Source: Bacteroidetes bacterium ADurb.Bin217
GTDB taxonomy: Bacteria; Bacteroidota; Bacteroidia; Bacteroidales; UBA1715
Direction: 5' to 3'
Length of the DNA: 34,758 nt
Assembly (NCBI GenBank): GCA_002069975.1
Contig: MWCJ01000030.1
Coordinates: forward strand, 1 to 34,758
The translations under genes were made by a program, and so were the position numbers. Below the pieces are notes generated by a model. That model made no database searches. It was not told where the DNA came from and worked only from the letters and a program-made list of their open reading frames with translations. Positions 1-6,750 of the stretch are shown here, piece by piece (positions within the stretch are counted from its first letter, which is position 1; each line of letters starts with the position of its first letter).

Positions 1-1
1 A

Positions 2-139
2 AAAAACAAACACTCTGGAGAAAATTTATTTTTACTAGATAAACTAGTTGGATTATGCAATATTGAGTATCTTATTGATATGTATGCACCAACAAAAATA
101 ATCTTAAAATTATTGTTAAAAATTAAAAATTTAAATTAA
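2..139 (+). CDS. C-terminal end of an unidentified protein (partial)
   Basis: An open frame runs from the left edge of the window to a TAA at 137-139 and gives 45 residues ending in a Lys/Leu-rich tail (LKLLLKIKNLN). The other two forward frames close within about 45 bases. The stop lies four bases before the stop of the convergent gene at 144, a spacing expected for two real genes meeting tail to tail. No domain can be recognised from so short a piece. It could be a chance open frame in AT-rich DNA, so confidence is modest. Confidence 0.4.
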   Translation, partial: KNKHSGENLFLLDKLVGLCNIEYLIDMYAPTKIILKLLLKIKNLN

Positions 140-143
140 TTAA

Positions 144-713
144 CTATTTATTTGAACAATTTTCAATCATATAATTTAAATGGTTCTCATTTTCAGTTGC
201 AAAATCGAATAATTCTTGTGCTTTAATTTTTGCAAAATTTTCAACATTATTTGATTGAATAAGTTTGATAAGTGTATCAATAAGGCTAAAATTCTCACAA
301 TCTTTATACATTAACCACCAATCACTAGTTGTATGCCAGCCTTCAAAGTTCTTTACAACTTTAGATTTATATTCTTTAGTTTTATCTTGATTGCAGTTAG
401 TCAACCATATCCATAAACCAATCGAAAGATTATTAGATAAATGTTCGTATGTGATTCGAAATATATGATTATCATTTTTATACAAATATAATTTTGAAAT
501 AGGATTTAAAATATCCTCATCAAGAAAGACTTTAAAATTTGAATTTTTTGAAATATTATCTAGTTCATTTTTAACCATTATCCAAAAATCAGATATTAAT
601 TTACCTTTAACTTTTGGAATAAATTCACTTATTTCTATTGCTGAAGTAAGATTTTCTTCATTTATAGTCAATGTCTTAAAGATTTGCTCTTCGTATGTGG
701 TCATTTTATACAT
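144..713 (-). CDS. C-terminal part of a PD-(D/E)XK nuclease-like protein, probably split off by a frameshift
   Basis: The frame is open from 737, but the ATG at 711-713 is the more natural start: it begins one base after the stop codon of the upstream gene (715-717). From there the product is about 189 residues, with no signal peptide or membrane segment. It has a mixed alpha/beta look, including the stretch LSIGLWIWLT followed by GWHTTSDWWLMYKD. This Trp-rich part resembles the region that follows the nuclease domain in single-chain proteins of the PD-(D/E)XK_4 type (PF14281). The upstream gene stops exactly where such proteins would continue. Removing one A from the A-run at 722-726 would fuse the two frames. 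It is therefore probably the back half of one broken gene; a separate, translationally coupled gene remains possible. Confidence 0.6.
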   Translation of the reverse strand: MYKMTTYEEQIFKTLTINEENLTSAIEISEFIPKVKGKLISDFWIMVKNELDNISKNSNFKVFLDEDILNPISKLYLYKNDNHIFRITYEHLSNNLSIGLWIWLTNCNQDKTKEYKSKVVKNFEGWHTTSDWWLMYKDCENFSLIDTLIKLIQSNNVENFAKIKAQELFDFATENENHLNYMIENCSNK

Positions 714-714
714 T

Positions 715-1467
715 TTACAAGTTTTTAATAATTTCAATATATTGTTTAATTAATGTCTTTACATTTTGTGCTTCAATTTTATGTAAGCTTTCATTAAGTA
801 AAGGTTGTATGTTTTTTTTATATCCTAAATTTACAAGTACATTATTATTTATGAGAGAATTTTGTTTTTCTATATCCATTGAACTTTCACTTGCCATATT
901 TCCTTCCGGAGATAAATATATTAATAGAATATTATCATCTTTTAGACCTAATACTCTAGTACAATATTTATAATATCTTTCAAGTTGCATGTCTTGATCG
1001 CTAGCATATATTTTATTTTCAATGATTAATGCAAAAGGTTCTTCATTTCCTTTACTTTGAATAAGAATATCTATTCTACCATAATTGGCGGTACTTTTTT
1101 CTTCAAAAACTTCAATTTTTGATGTTTTAAATTTTTCTATTTTTTGAGAATTTTTATTAAATTTTATCTGCTCAAGCAATAAATTGTAGAATAATAGTCC
1201 TTGACCATGTGTGCTATTGGGTTTTAATAAATTAACCAAAAAAGGAGTATGAGTTTTTGTTTCAAGATGTCTAATATTTAGAATCTCAAATATATTATAA
1301 TCAATAGCATTTGTTTTATTCCACTCTAAATATTTATTATTTGTAATAGTATATTCTGTAAGTAATGTTTTTATTTTAGGTAATTTTTCAGCAATTAATT
1401 CATCTTCATATTTTTTTTTAGTTGAATTATAAATGCTTAAAAGATTTTGTATGTTTTCAATTTGCAT
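715..1467 (-). CDS. PD-(D/E)XK nuclease superfamily protein, N-terminal part
   Basis: The 250-residue product carries the signature of PD-(D/E)XK_4 nuclease-like proteins. GRIDIL supplies the Asp near residue 130, and about 20 residues later ALIIENKI supplies the E-x-K pair. It is followed by DQDMQLERYYKY, the Gln/Tyr helix typical of this group. The N-terminal part (FEILNIRHLETKTHTPFLVNLL) matches the conserved opening, in which an E-x-x-H-T segment precedes the nuclease core. Relatives are often found in defence or accessory islands, but no partner gene is visible. The protein ends abruptly at QYIEIIKNL, where homologs usually continue for 100-200 residues; those residues appear in the +1-shifted frame at 144-713. 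It may be a pseudogene or two coupled genes. A 15-bp palindrome and an IS end lie just upstream. Confidence 0.7.
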   Translation of the reverse strand: MQIENIQNLLSIYNSTKKKYEDELIAEKLPKIKTLLTEYTITNNKYLEWNKTNAIDYNIFEILNIRHLETKTHTPFLVNLLKPNSTHGQGLLFYNLLLEQIKFNKNSQKIEKFKTSKIEVFEEKSTANYGRIDILIQSKGNEEPFALIIENKIYASDQDMQLERYYKYCTRVLGLKDDNILLIYLSPEGNMASESSMDIEKQNSLINNNVLVNLGYKKNIQPLLNESLHKIEAQNVKTLIKQYIEIIKNL

Positions 1468-1493
1468 TTTCGAGTACTTTTTTTTGTTTGTTC

Positions 1494-1508
1494 ACGTCAA
1501 TTTGACGT
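1494..1508. promoter_or_regulatory. 15-bp perfect palindrome upstream of the nuclease gene
   Basis: ACGTCAA-T-TTGACGT is a perfect inverted repeat with 7-bp arms around a single T. It lies 27-41 bases before the ATG of the nuclease gene (minus strand) and 24 bases outside the left end of the IS. Its symmetry and place fit an operator for a dimeric regulator. No regulator gene is nearby and no second full copy was noticed, so function is inferred only. Confidence 0.3.
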
Positions 1509-1532
1509 AAGAAAATTAAATAAAATCATTAG

Positions 1533-1544
1533 TGTCCGATAAAA
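1533..1544 (+). repeat. IS left terminal inverted repeat
   Basis: TGTCCGATAAAA, an exact inverted match to 2905-2916. Confidence 0.85.
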
Positions 1545-1548
1545 ATTT

Positions 1549-1581
1549 AAGAGAAGGAAGATGTTAGTCTTCCTTTCTCTT
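1549..1581 (+). terminator. Hairpin with T-run inside the IS left end
   Basis: The arms 1549-1561 and 1568-1581 pair over 13 bp with one bulged T (1576) and a 6-base loop, and T's follow to 1585. As RNA read rightward this is an intrinsic-terminator shape. It lies between the IS end and the transposase start, so it would stop transcripts entering the element from outside, a known way of protecting an IS from impinging transcription. Confidence 0.55.
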
Positions 1582-1584
1582 TTT

Positions 1585-1619
1585 TAGTAGATTTGGTTCG
1601 ACTAAAAACTATTCTACTA
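1585..1619 (+). promoter_or_regulatory. Hairpin covering the transposase start region
   Basis: The outer arms TAGTAGA (1585-1591) and TCTACTA (1613-1619) pair perfectly. Inside them TTTGGT (1592-1597) pairs with ACTAAA (1601-1606), with one G-U pair. The 3' arm runs into the A of the transposase ATG. Such a fold in a long read-through RNA would hide the start codon, as is known for IS10 and IS50. The pairing is seen in the sequence; the effect is inferred. Confidence 0.4.
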
Positions 1620-2818
1620 TGGACAAATCTACACATTTTTTTGGCACTTCGGTTTTCGGACAGCTAATTTCTTTAATTGACACAAAATTTATTAACTCTT
1701 CAACAAAGACATGCAATTCTGATAGATATGTAAAGAAGTTTACAACAAAAGACCATCTTATAAGTATGTTGTTTTGCTCGTTTGCAAAATGTTCATCACT
1801 AAGAGAGGTTTCTGGTGCAATGCTAGGTTTAGCAGGAAAGACTAATCATTTTCAATTGCAGCATATTCCAAAGAAAAGCACATTGGGTGATGCAAATCAA
1901 AGACGAGATGCAGAAGTATTTGGAAAAATTTATCATAAACTTCTTGCGAAGTATGGTCATGTTTTTTCGGACAGCCGAATAAAAGATGTGATAGATAAAC
2001 AAATAGAGATTTTTGATAGTACCACAATTAGTCTTTTTAAAGATATTTTACAATGTGTTGGACGGAATCCGCAAAATGGAAAGAAAAAAGGTGGAATAAA
2101 AGTTCATACTATTATAAATGTAGACCAAACTGTCCCTAAAATGGTTTGGTTTTCGGAGGCTGCAAAGAATGACCACATGTTGTTAGAAAAACTTAAAATG
2201 GATTCGAATACAATATATGTTTTTGACAAAGGATATAATGATTATAGGGCTTTCAAGAAATTTACAGATCATCAAACTGGCTTTGTTACTCGAATCAAAG
2301 ATAATGCAGTATATGAAATAATAGAGCAAAATACCTTGGAGGAGAATATACATTCGGGAGTAATAGAAGATACAATAATTGAAGTGACCGTTAAAGAAAA
2401 GAATAAAGAGAGTAAACTTAAACTTCGTAAAATTCGATTCTACGACAGAGTGTTAAAGCGTGAATTTGAATTTCTTACCAATTTATTTGAAATGAGACCA
2501 GACTTGGTTTCTGCAATATATAAACTACGCTGGCAAATCGAATTGCTGTTCAAACAATTAAAGCAGAATTTTCCTTTGAAATATTTTCTTGGAGATAATG
2601 AGAATGCTATAAAAATACAGATATATTGTGCTTTAATTGCCAATTTACTAATGACAGTTATTCAAAAAATACTAAAAAGGCGTTGGGCATTTTCAAATTT
2701 GGTAAGTTTTTGTAAAATTCATCTGTTTAATTACATTCATCTTATCAATTTTCTTGAAAATCCCGAAAACGATTGGCGAAAAATTCAAGAAAATTCAGTC
2801 CAATATTCGCTATTTTAA
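1619..2818 (+). CDS. IS4-family transposase
   Basis: The 399-residue DDE transposase cuts and joins the ends of its own IS. The N-terminal ~75 residues look like the DUF4372 domain found in this branch (HFFGTSVFGQLISLI and the following K-F-T-T-K-D-H-L segment). The catalytic residues are visible: D133 in IFDSTTISL, D203 in YVFDKGYNDY, and E308 within the IS4 Y(2)R(3)E(6)K signature (Y301, R304, E308, K315 in YKLRWQIELLFKQLK). The length is normal for the family and nothing is interrupted, so the gene looks functional. The start is the ATG directly after a hairpin. No Shine-Dalgarno is evident. The stop lies about 100 bases inside the right end. Confidence 0.95.
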   Translation: MDKSTHFFGTSVFGQLISLIDTKFINSSTKTCNSDRYVKKFTTKDHLISMLFCSFAKCSSLREVSGAMLGLAGKTNHFQLQHIPKKSTLGDANQRRDAEVFGKIYHKLLAKYGHVFSDSRIKDVIDKQIEIFDSTTISLFKDILQCVGRNPQNGKKKGGIKVHTIINVDQTVPKMVWFSEAAKNDHMLLEKLKMDSNTIYVFDKGYNDYRAFKKFTDHQTGFVTRIKDNAVYEIIEQNTLEENIHSGVIEDTIIEVTVKEKNKESKLKLRKIRFYDRVLKREFEFLTNLFEMRPDLVSAIYKLRWQIELLFKQLKQNFPLKYFLGDNENAIKIQIYCALIANLLMTVIQKILKRRWAFSNLVSFCKIHLFNYIHLINFLENPENDWRKIQENSVQYSLF

Positions 2819-2904
2819 GGGGGCTTACTTTTAAAAAAACAAAAAACACGATTTTAATTAATTGAAAATCAGATACGTTTTGTTGTTTAAAAATATTTTT
2901 GTAG

Positions 2905-2916
2905 TTTTATCGGACA
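2905..2916 (-). repeat. IS right terminal inverted repeat
   Basis: TTTTATCGGACA, the exact reverse complement of 1533-1544. Confidence 0.85.
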
Positions 2917-2973
2917 ATAATGTTTGATTTTACATATTTCATAGTATGTTTGTATCGAATGCTTTTTTTATTT

Positions 2974-3939
2974 ATGAATATTTCAGATGCTGTAATATAT
3001 ATCAATGATTTAACGCAGAATCATATTCCGCATATTTTCGTATTTGATTATGCCTTAACTCAAGCATATGTATGGAAAACAGACGAAATTCCACATGATG
3101 TTTTGGTATCTTTTCCATCGTTTTCAAATACTGACTGTAACAAACAAATTTCCCAACCACAATTAACTTTTACTCCAATCCCTTTAGATACATACTATTC
3201 CTCTTTTGAGATTGTACAATATCATTTACAACGTGGAAATTCATTTTTGGTAAACCTAACCGCCGAAACTCCAATACATACAAAGTCATCATTACCAGAC
3301 ATTTTTTATGCAAGCTCGGCGCCTTTTAAACTATGCATCGACAATGAATTCATAGTTTTTTCACCCGAACCATTTATATCGATATCAAACAATTGCATTC
3401 AAACATTTCCGATGAAAGGCACTATTGATGCTCGAATTGAAGACGCTCATGAGAAAATTTTGAACAACAATAAAGAAATGGCAGAACATGCAACTATAGT
3501 TGATTTACTTAGAAACGATATGAGCATGATAGCTCAGAATGTACGAGTAAGAAAATACAGATACACAGAAACTATTCAAACTACAAACTCCCCACTTATT
3601 CAAGTAAGCTCTTGTATAGAAGGTACTATTATACCTGAATTACAAAAAAAATATGGTTCAATATTATATAGTATGCTTCCGGCAGGTTCTATATGTGGAG
3701 CCCCTAAACCAAAAACTTTGGAAATAATAAAAGAAGCAGAGACTCATGACAGAGGATTTTATACCGGAGTAATGGGATTTAGCAATGGGCACAAACTTGA
3801 AAGTGCTGTTATGATTCGATTTATACAACAAAAAAAATCAAAACTTTATTACAAAAGTGGTGGTGGTATAACAACACAAAGCAATAAAAACGATGAATAT
3901 AATGAACTAATCCAAAAAATTTATGTTCCAACTCATTGA
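2974..3939 (+). CDS. pabB: Aminodeoxychorismate synthase component I (chorismate-binding)
   Basis: PabB converts chorismate and ammonia to 4-amino-4-deoxychorismate, the branch step toward p-aminobenzoate and folate. The product has the chorismate-binding-enzyme signatures in order: PMKGT (the Lys is K148 from this start, equivalent to the Lys of the PIKGT motif in PabB-type enzymes), IVDLLRNDMS, PAGSICGAPKPKT, RGFYTGVMGF and ESAVMIRF. The frame is also open from an ATG at 2920, but the 18 extra residues (Phe/Leu/Tyr-rich) begin four bases from the IS end. Relatives start with a short M-x-x-A segment like MNISDAVIYIND, so 2974 is preferred (321 residues). It overlaps pabC by 17 bases. No glutaminase subunit (pabA) lies in the window. 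The native promoter may have been replaced by IS sequence. Confidence 0.9.
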   Translation: MNISDAVIYINDLTQNHIPHIFVFDYALTQAYVWKTDEIPHDVLVSFPSFSNTDCNKQISQPQLTFTPIPLDTYYSSFEIVQYHLQRGNSFLVNLTAETPIHTKSSLPDIFYASSAPFKLCIDNEFIVFSPEPFISISNNCIQTFPMKGTIDARIEDAHEKILNNNKEMAEHATIVDLLRNDMSMIAQNVRVRKYRYTETIQTTNSPLIQVSSCIEGTIIPELQKKYGSILYSMLPAGSICGAPKPKTLEIIKEAETHDRGFYTGVMGFSNGHKLESAVMIRFIQQKKSKLYYKSGGGITTQSNKNDEYNELIQKIYVPTH

Positions 3940-4522
3940 AACAATTCGAATTCAAAATGGTAATCCTGTCAATCTCACACAACATCAAACTAGAATGGAT
4001 AGGAGTATATTTGAACTATTCAAAACTAAAAACAATATCCAATTACAAAATATAATTGAAGTTCCAAATGAGGCACAACAAGGAATATGGAAATGCAGAA
4101 TTATATATAACATAGAAATCCATGAAATATCGTATACTCCATATATATATAGAAACATTAAATCACTTCAAATTATAGAGGCTTCAAACATTGAATACCC
4201 TTATAAATATAGCGACAGAAATGAATTCGAAACATTACTGTATAAAAAACAAGATGCAGATGAAATACTTATAACAAAAAATGGTTATATAACCGACACT
4301 TCTTACACCAACATTATATTCTTTGATGGGACACAATGGGTAACACCAAAAACATATTTACTTCCCGGCACACAACGGGCATTTTTATTACAAAATAATA
4401 AAATTCAAGAAAAATCTATTCATAAAAATGATATTTTAAAATTCAAAAAAGCCCGAATGATTAACTGCTTTCTTGATTTGGAATATGGTAATGATATAGC
4501 TATAGATCAAATATATTCATAA
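3923..4522 (+). CDS. pabC: Aminotransferase class IV, probable 4-amino-4-deoxychorismate lyase
   Basis: The product (199 residues, shorter than typical 270-residue PabC) is a fold-type IV PLP enzyme of the compact Bacteroidota type. Lys95 in YPYKYSDRNEF is the likely PLP lysine. DEILITKNGYITDTSYTNIIFF and the TP..YLLPGTQR segment match the class IV core. The residue after the G-x-I-T turn is Asp rather than the usual Glu. Its start lies inside the end of pabB, so the two are co-transcribed and probably coupled. That placement supports the lyase step releasing pyruvate and p-aminobenzoate. The class assignment is firm; the exact substrate is inferred from the neighbour, and a branched-chain or D-amino-acid activity cannot be excluded from sequence. 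Confidence 0.82.
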   Translation: MFQLIETIRIQNGNPVNLTQHQTRMDRSIFELFKTKNNIQLQNIIEVPNEAQQGIWKCRIIYNIEIHEISYTPYIYRNIKSLQIIEASNIEYPYKYSDRNEFETLLYKKQDADEILITKNGYITDTSYTNIIFFDGTQWVTPKTYLLPGTQRAFLLQNNKIQEKSIHKNDILKFKKARMINCFLDLEYGNDIAIDQIYS

Positions 4523-4554
4523 AAAAAGGAGAATGTTTCCAATCTCCTTTTTTT
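4521..4554. terminator. Intrinsic terminator between pabC and the PorP-like gene
   Basis: The arms AAAAAAAGGAGA (4521-4532) and TCTCCTTTTTTT (4543-4554) are perfectly complementary around a 10-base loop. With A-runs on one side and T-runs on the other it can end transcription from both convergent genes. Confidence 0.85.
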
Positions 4555-4575
4555 ATATTTTCAAAATAACAAATA

Positions 4576-5739
4576 CTATTTAAAGAACTTATCGTTCGGG
4601 TGAGGCACCGCATTTCTTCGAGCATCACGTCCCGGCAATTTTAAATTATGTATTTCAAACGACAATGTAATTTCATGAGAACCACCGGTACTTAATCCTG
4701 CTTGTGATATTGTCATATCATAACTATATACAATTTGATATAATGATTTTTTATCACGAGAATTCTTTTTATATCCCAATGTGAAAATCATAGAATCAAA
4801 TGTTTTATTTTTAAGATTAGCTATATCATCTTGTAAGGCAATCCGTTTTATATACATTTTCCGCATCCATATACCTGTATACAATGAAGACACAAAAGAT
4901 ATCTTAGAAGGAATTAACGCATTTATACCAAACGATAATGTTTTTGCACCAGCTTCTGAACCAGTAAACCATAAATTAGAAGGTGTTTGATTTTCAAATA
5001 AAAATCCCGGTGTCAACAAGAAAAATCTGTTATAAAAACCACTTCTATCTATACGCACCATTGAATACCCATGAATATTTACCTTCATTGGAAGCGGAGC
5101 TTCTTTTCCATCGTCAACCCATGACATATCAGGTTGCGATAAGTGATGAAATGCAATACCAAACGAGTTCGATGCAATATATTTAACTGGAGTTTTTCTA
5201 ATATTAAAACGAATTACTAAACCAGCATTATAATCAAATACACCTTGTTTCCAATACCCTTCACCTGGTGGAATAAATTCTGTTTCGTAAATTCTACCAA
5301 ATCGAGGATCAAATTCATCAACAAACGATAATTCAGTATAATCAATACTTTTATGAATATACTGAGCACCTGCACCTATTTGAAACATTAAGTCTGGTAA
5401 TACTCGAATTTGTTTTGCATAACCAACACCACCTTGAAAAGTATTAAGAAAATTTTCACCTTGAGTATTACGAGTAATATGACCACCTATACCACCTTGC
5501 GCAAATTTAACATCATAATAATCAAATGCTATACTTTGCGTACCCCATTCTCCGGGAACACTTGTCCATAGGTGCCTGTCAGTTACTGTACCTCGTAATC
5601 CCGGATTAATCCCTATAAATCCCGGATTATAATACATCTCTTTTAAGAAAAACTGTGAAAAGTTAGGATCTTGTGCATACAATTGTACGCCTCCAAGCAT
5701 GCTTATAATTGCTATTACAATACGGAATATCTTCTTCAT
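4576..5739 (-). CDS. PorP/SprF family outer-membrane protein (type IX secretion/gliding associated)
   Basis: This 387-residue protein has a signal peptide (about residues 1-22, ending LYAQ) and the family's opening QDPNFSQFFLKEMYYNPGFIG. That is followed by GTVTDRHLW, QSIAFDYYDVKFAQGGIGGHI and many alternating beta-strand segments expected of a small outer-membrane beta-barrel (PF11751). Members pair with type IX secretion and gliding components, or serve as membrane anchors for large C-terminal-domain adhesins. No such adhesin or other secretion gene is adjacent, so it is an orphan copy here. The gene stands alone, with a shared terminator downstream and a long upstream gap that holds a possible -7 box. 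The N-terminal Met is set by the signal peptide. Family assignment is confident; the specific partner is unknown. Confidence 0.9.
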   Translation of the reverse strand: MKKIFRIVIAIISMLGGVQLYAQDPNFSQFFLKEMYYNPGFIGINPGLRGTVTDRHLWTSVPGEWGTQSIAFDYYDVKFAQGGIGGHITRNTQGENFLNTFQGGVGYAKQIRVLPDLMFQIGAGAQYIHKSIDYTELSFVDEFDPRFGRIYETEFIPPGEGYWKQGVFDYNAGLVIRFNIRKTPVKYIASNSFGIAFHHLSQPDMSWVDDGKEAPLPMKVNIHGYSMVRIDRSGFYNRFFLLTPGFLFENQTPSNLWFTGSEAGAKTLSFGINALIPSKISFVSSLYTGIWMRKMYIKRIALQDDIANLKNKTFDSMIFTLGYKKNSRDKKSLYQIVYSYDMTISQAGLSTGGSHEITLSFEIHNLKLPGRDARRNAVPHPNDKFFK

Positions 5740-6087
5740 TGTATATTGTGTATTATCGTAATAATTTTTTAAAAAATTCTTTCTCTCAACACGGTTAGAA
5801 AAAATCTTATATTATCGCCGTGATATGCAAACTTACAAAAAAAAACATAAAAAAAACATAGCTTATGCAATAAAGTGAGGAAAATCTCATATTTTTTTTA
5901 GGTCTTAAAAATACAACTTGGAAAACAATCACATTAAAAACCTGTTTATCAAATATTTAAAACAAAAAACATTTACTATACGCATGAATATTTTTTATGA
6001 AAAAAATTTGCACTAACACGGATTTTTCTTTAGTTTTTAAGGTAAAAATTAATAAAAACTCTCTTTTTAATATGCGTTAACGTCAAT
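5740..6087. other. 348-bp intergenic region without a gene
   Basis: The region is very AT-rich. It holds no open frame longer than a few codons that looks coding, and no RNA gene was recognised. The only signals seen are a -7-like box for the PorP-type gene (5828-5835, minus strand), a weak 5-bp inverted repeat CACGG/CCGTG around 5790-5822, and the short palindrome CGTTAACG at 6075-6082. No convincing terminator for the regulator gene ending at 6088 was found. Confidence 0.5.
5828..5835 (-). promoter_or_regulatory. Candidate -7 box for the PorP-like gene
   Basis: The minus strand reads TAAGTTTG, an exact match to the Bacteroidota vegetative -7 consensus TAnnTTTG, about 90 bases before the start codon. 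No TTTG lies at the usual 19-21 base spacing upstream, so this is only a candidate. Confidence 0.3.
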
Positions 6088-6750
6088 TTAAATTTGAATA
6101 ATGTTATTTTTAATAGCATACTTCATTAAATCTACTGCTGTTTTTAATTGCAATTTTTGCATAATATGTGTTTTGTGCGACTCAACAGTTCTTACACTTA
6201 TAAATAATTTTTCCGCTATTTCTTGGTTTGTAAAACTATTACCCCATAATTGTAGAATTTCAATTTCACGTGAACTCAATGTTTCAATTCCTTTTAATGA
6301 AGAAATGCTTTCATTGTTTTGAATTGAATGTACGTATCTGCTCAATAAAATTGTTGTAATACATTTACTAAAATAATCATGTCCGTTTCGTAAAGTATAC
6401 ACAGCCTCTATTAAATCACTTCGTTGAGAATCGTGTGCCAAAAACCCTTTAACTCCGGCACGTATAATATTAAAGATAGTTTGTTCCTGTTCCGAAAATG
6501 AGATAAGTAATATTTTAATTTTAGGATATTTTTTTCCTACAATTTCGACGTCTTCAATAGTTTTCGATTCTACTTTAGGGATATTTATTATCAATATATG
6601 AGCATGTTGTGCAATTTCCGAATCAATAAAATCAACTACATATAAATGTTTTGAAATAACATTAAATTCGGGAATTGAAAACAATAATGCCTCAATTCCT
6701 TCATTCAACACATGGTGTAATCCAACTATTGCAATACGTATCTCACTCAT
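6088..6750 (-). CDS. LuxR/NarL-type response regulator with a degenerate receiver
   Basis: The 220-residue protein has a receiver-like fold (about 1-120) and a C-terminal LuxR-type helix-turn-helix (about 157-216). The latter is intact: LSSREIEILQLWGNSFTNQE then IAEKLFISVRTVESHKTHIMQKL. The receiver has lost its chemistry. The acidic pair normally found before the conserved His is G10-L11 (IVGLHH). The phospho-acceptor Asp is N56 (ILIINIP). The conserved Lys near the end is H106 (GFLAHDS). It should bind DNA but not accept phosphate in the canonical way. Its ATG overlaps the end of the 1386-residue sensor gene by 8 bases (ATGAGTGA), so the two are translated as a pair and probably work together. 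Targets are unknown. Confidence 0.93.
   Translation of the reverse strand: MSEIRIAIVGLHHVLNEGIEALLFSIPEFNVISKHLYVVDFIDSEIAQHAHILIINIPKVESKTIEDVEIVGKKYPKIKILLISFSEQEQTIFNIIRAGVKGFLAHDSQRSDLIEAVYTLRNGHDYFSKCITTILLSRYVHSIQNNESISSLKGIETLSSREIEILQLWGNSFTNQEIAEKLFISVRTVESHKTHIMQKLQLKTAVDLMKYAIKNNIIQI

Larger units (their letters stand above)
1533..2916 (+). mobile_element. IS4-family insertion sequence, apparently complete
   Basis: A 1384-bp element is bounded by 12-bp perfect inverted repeats (TGTCCGATAAAA at 1533-1544 and its reverse complement at 2905-2916) and contains one intact transposase gene. Beyond base 12 the ends diverge. The flanks (..AAATCATTAG and ATAATGTTTG..) do not share an obvious 8-12 bp target duplication, the size range expected for this family. 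Either the duplication has decayed, or the copy arose by recombination, or the true ends differ by a few bases. The element lies between the leftward nuclease gene and rightward pabB, where it has probably replaced or displaced native promoter sequence. Confidence 0.85.

Noticed and set aside
695-973. 92-codon plus-strand frame over the nuclease gene
   Set aside because: It is antisense to the nuclease frame that carries the conserved E-x-K motif; composition follows from that frame.
2920-2973. Longer N-terminus for PabB starting at the ATG beside the IS end
   Set aside because: The extra 18 residues are hydrophobic and unlike family openings; they arise from sequence between the IS and the normal start.
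5983-6015. Short ATG frame (10 codons) in the gap before the regulator gene
   Set aside because: Too short, no ribosome-binding site, no similarity or promoter in place.
6071-6089. Palindrome CGTTAACG and ACGTCAATTT repeat near the regulator's stop
   Set aside because: Short and expected by chance in AT-rich DNA; not positioned as an operator for a start codon.
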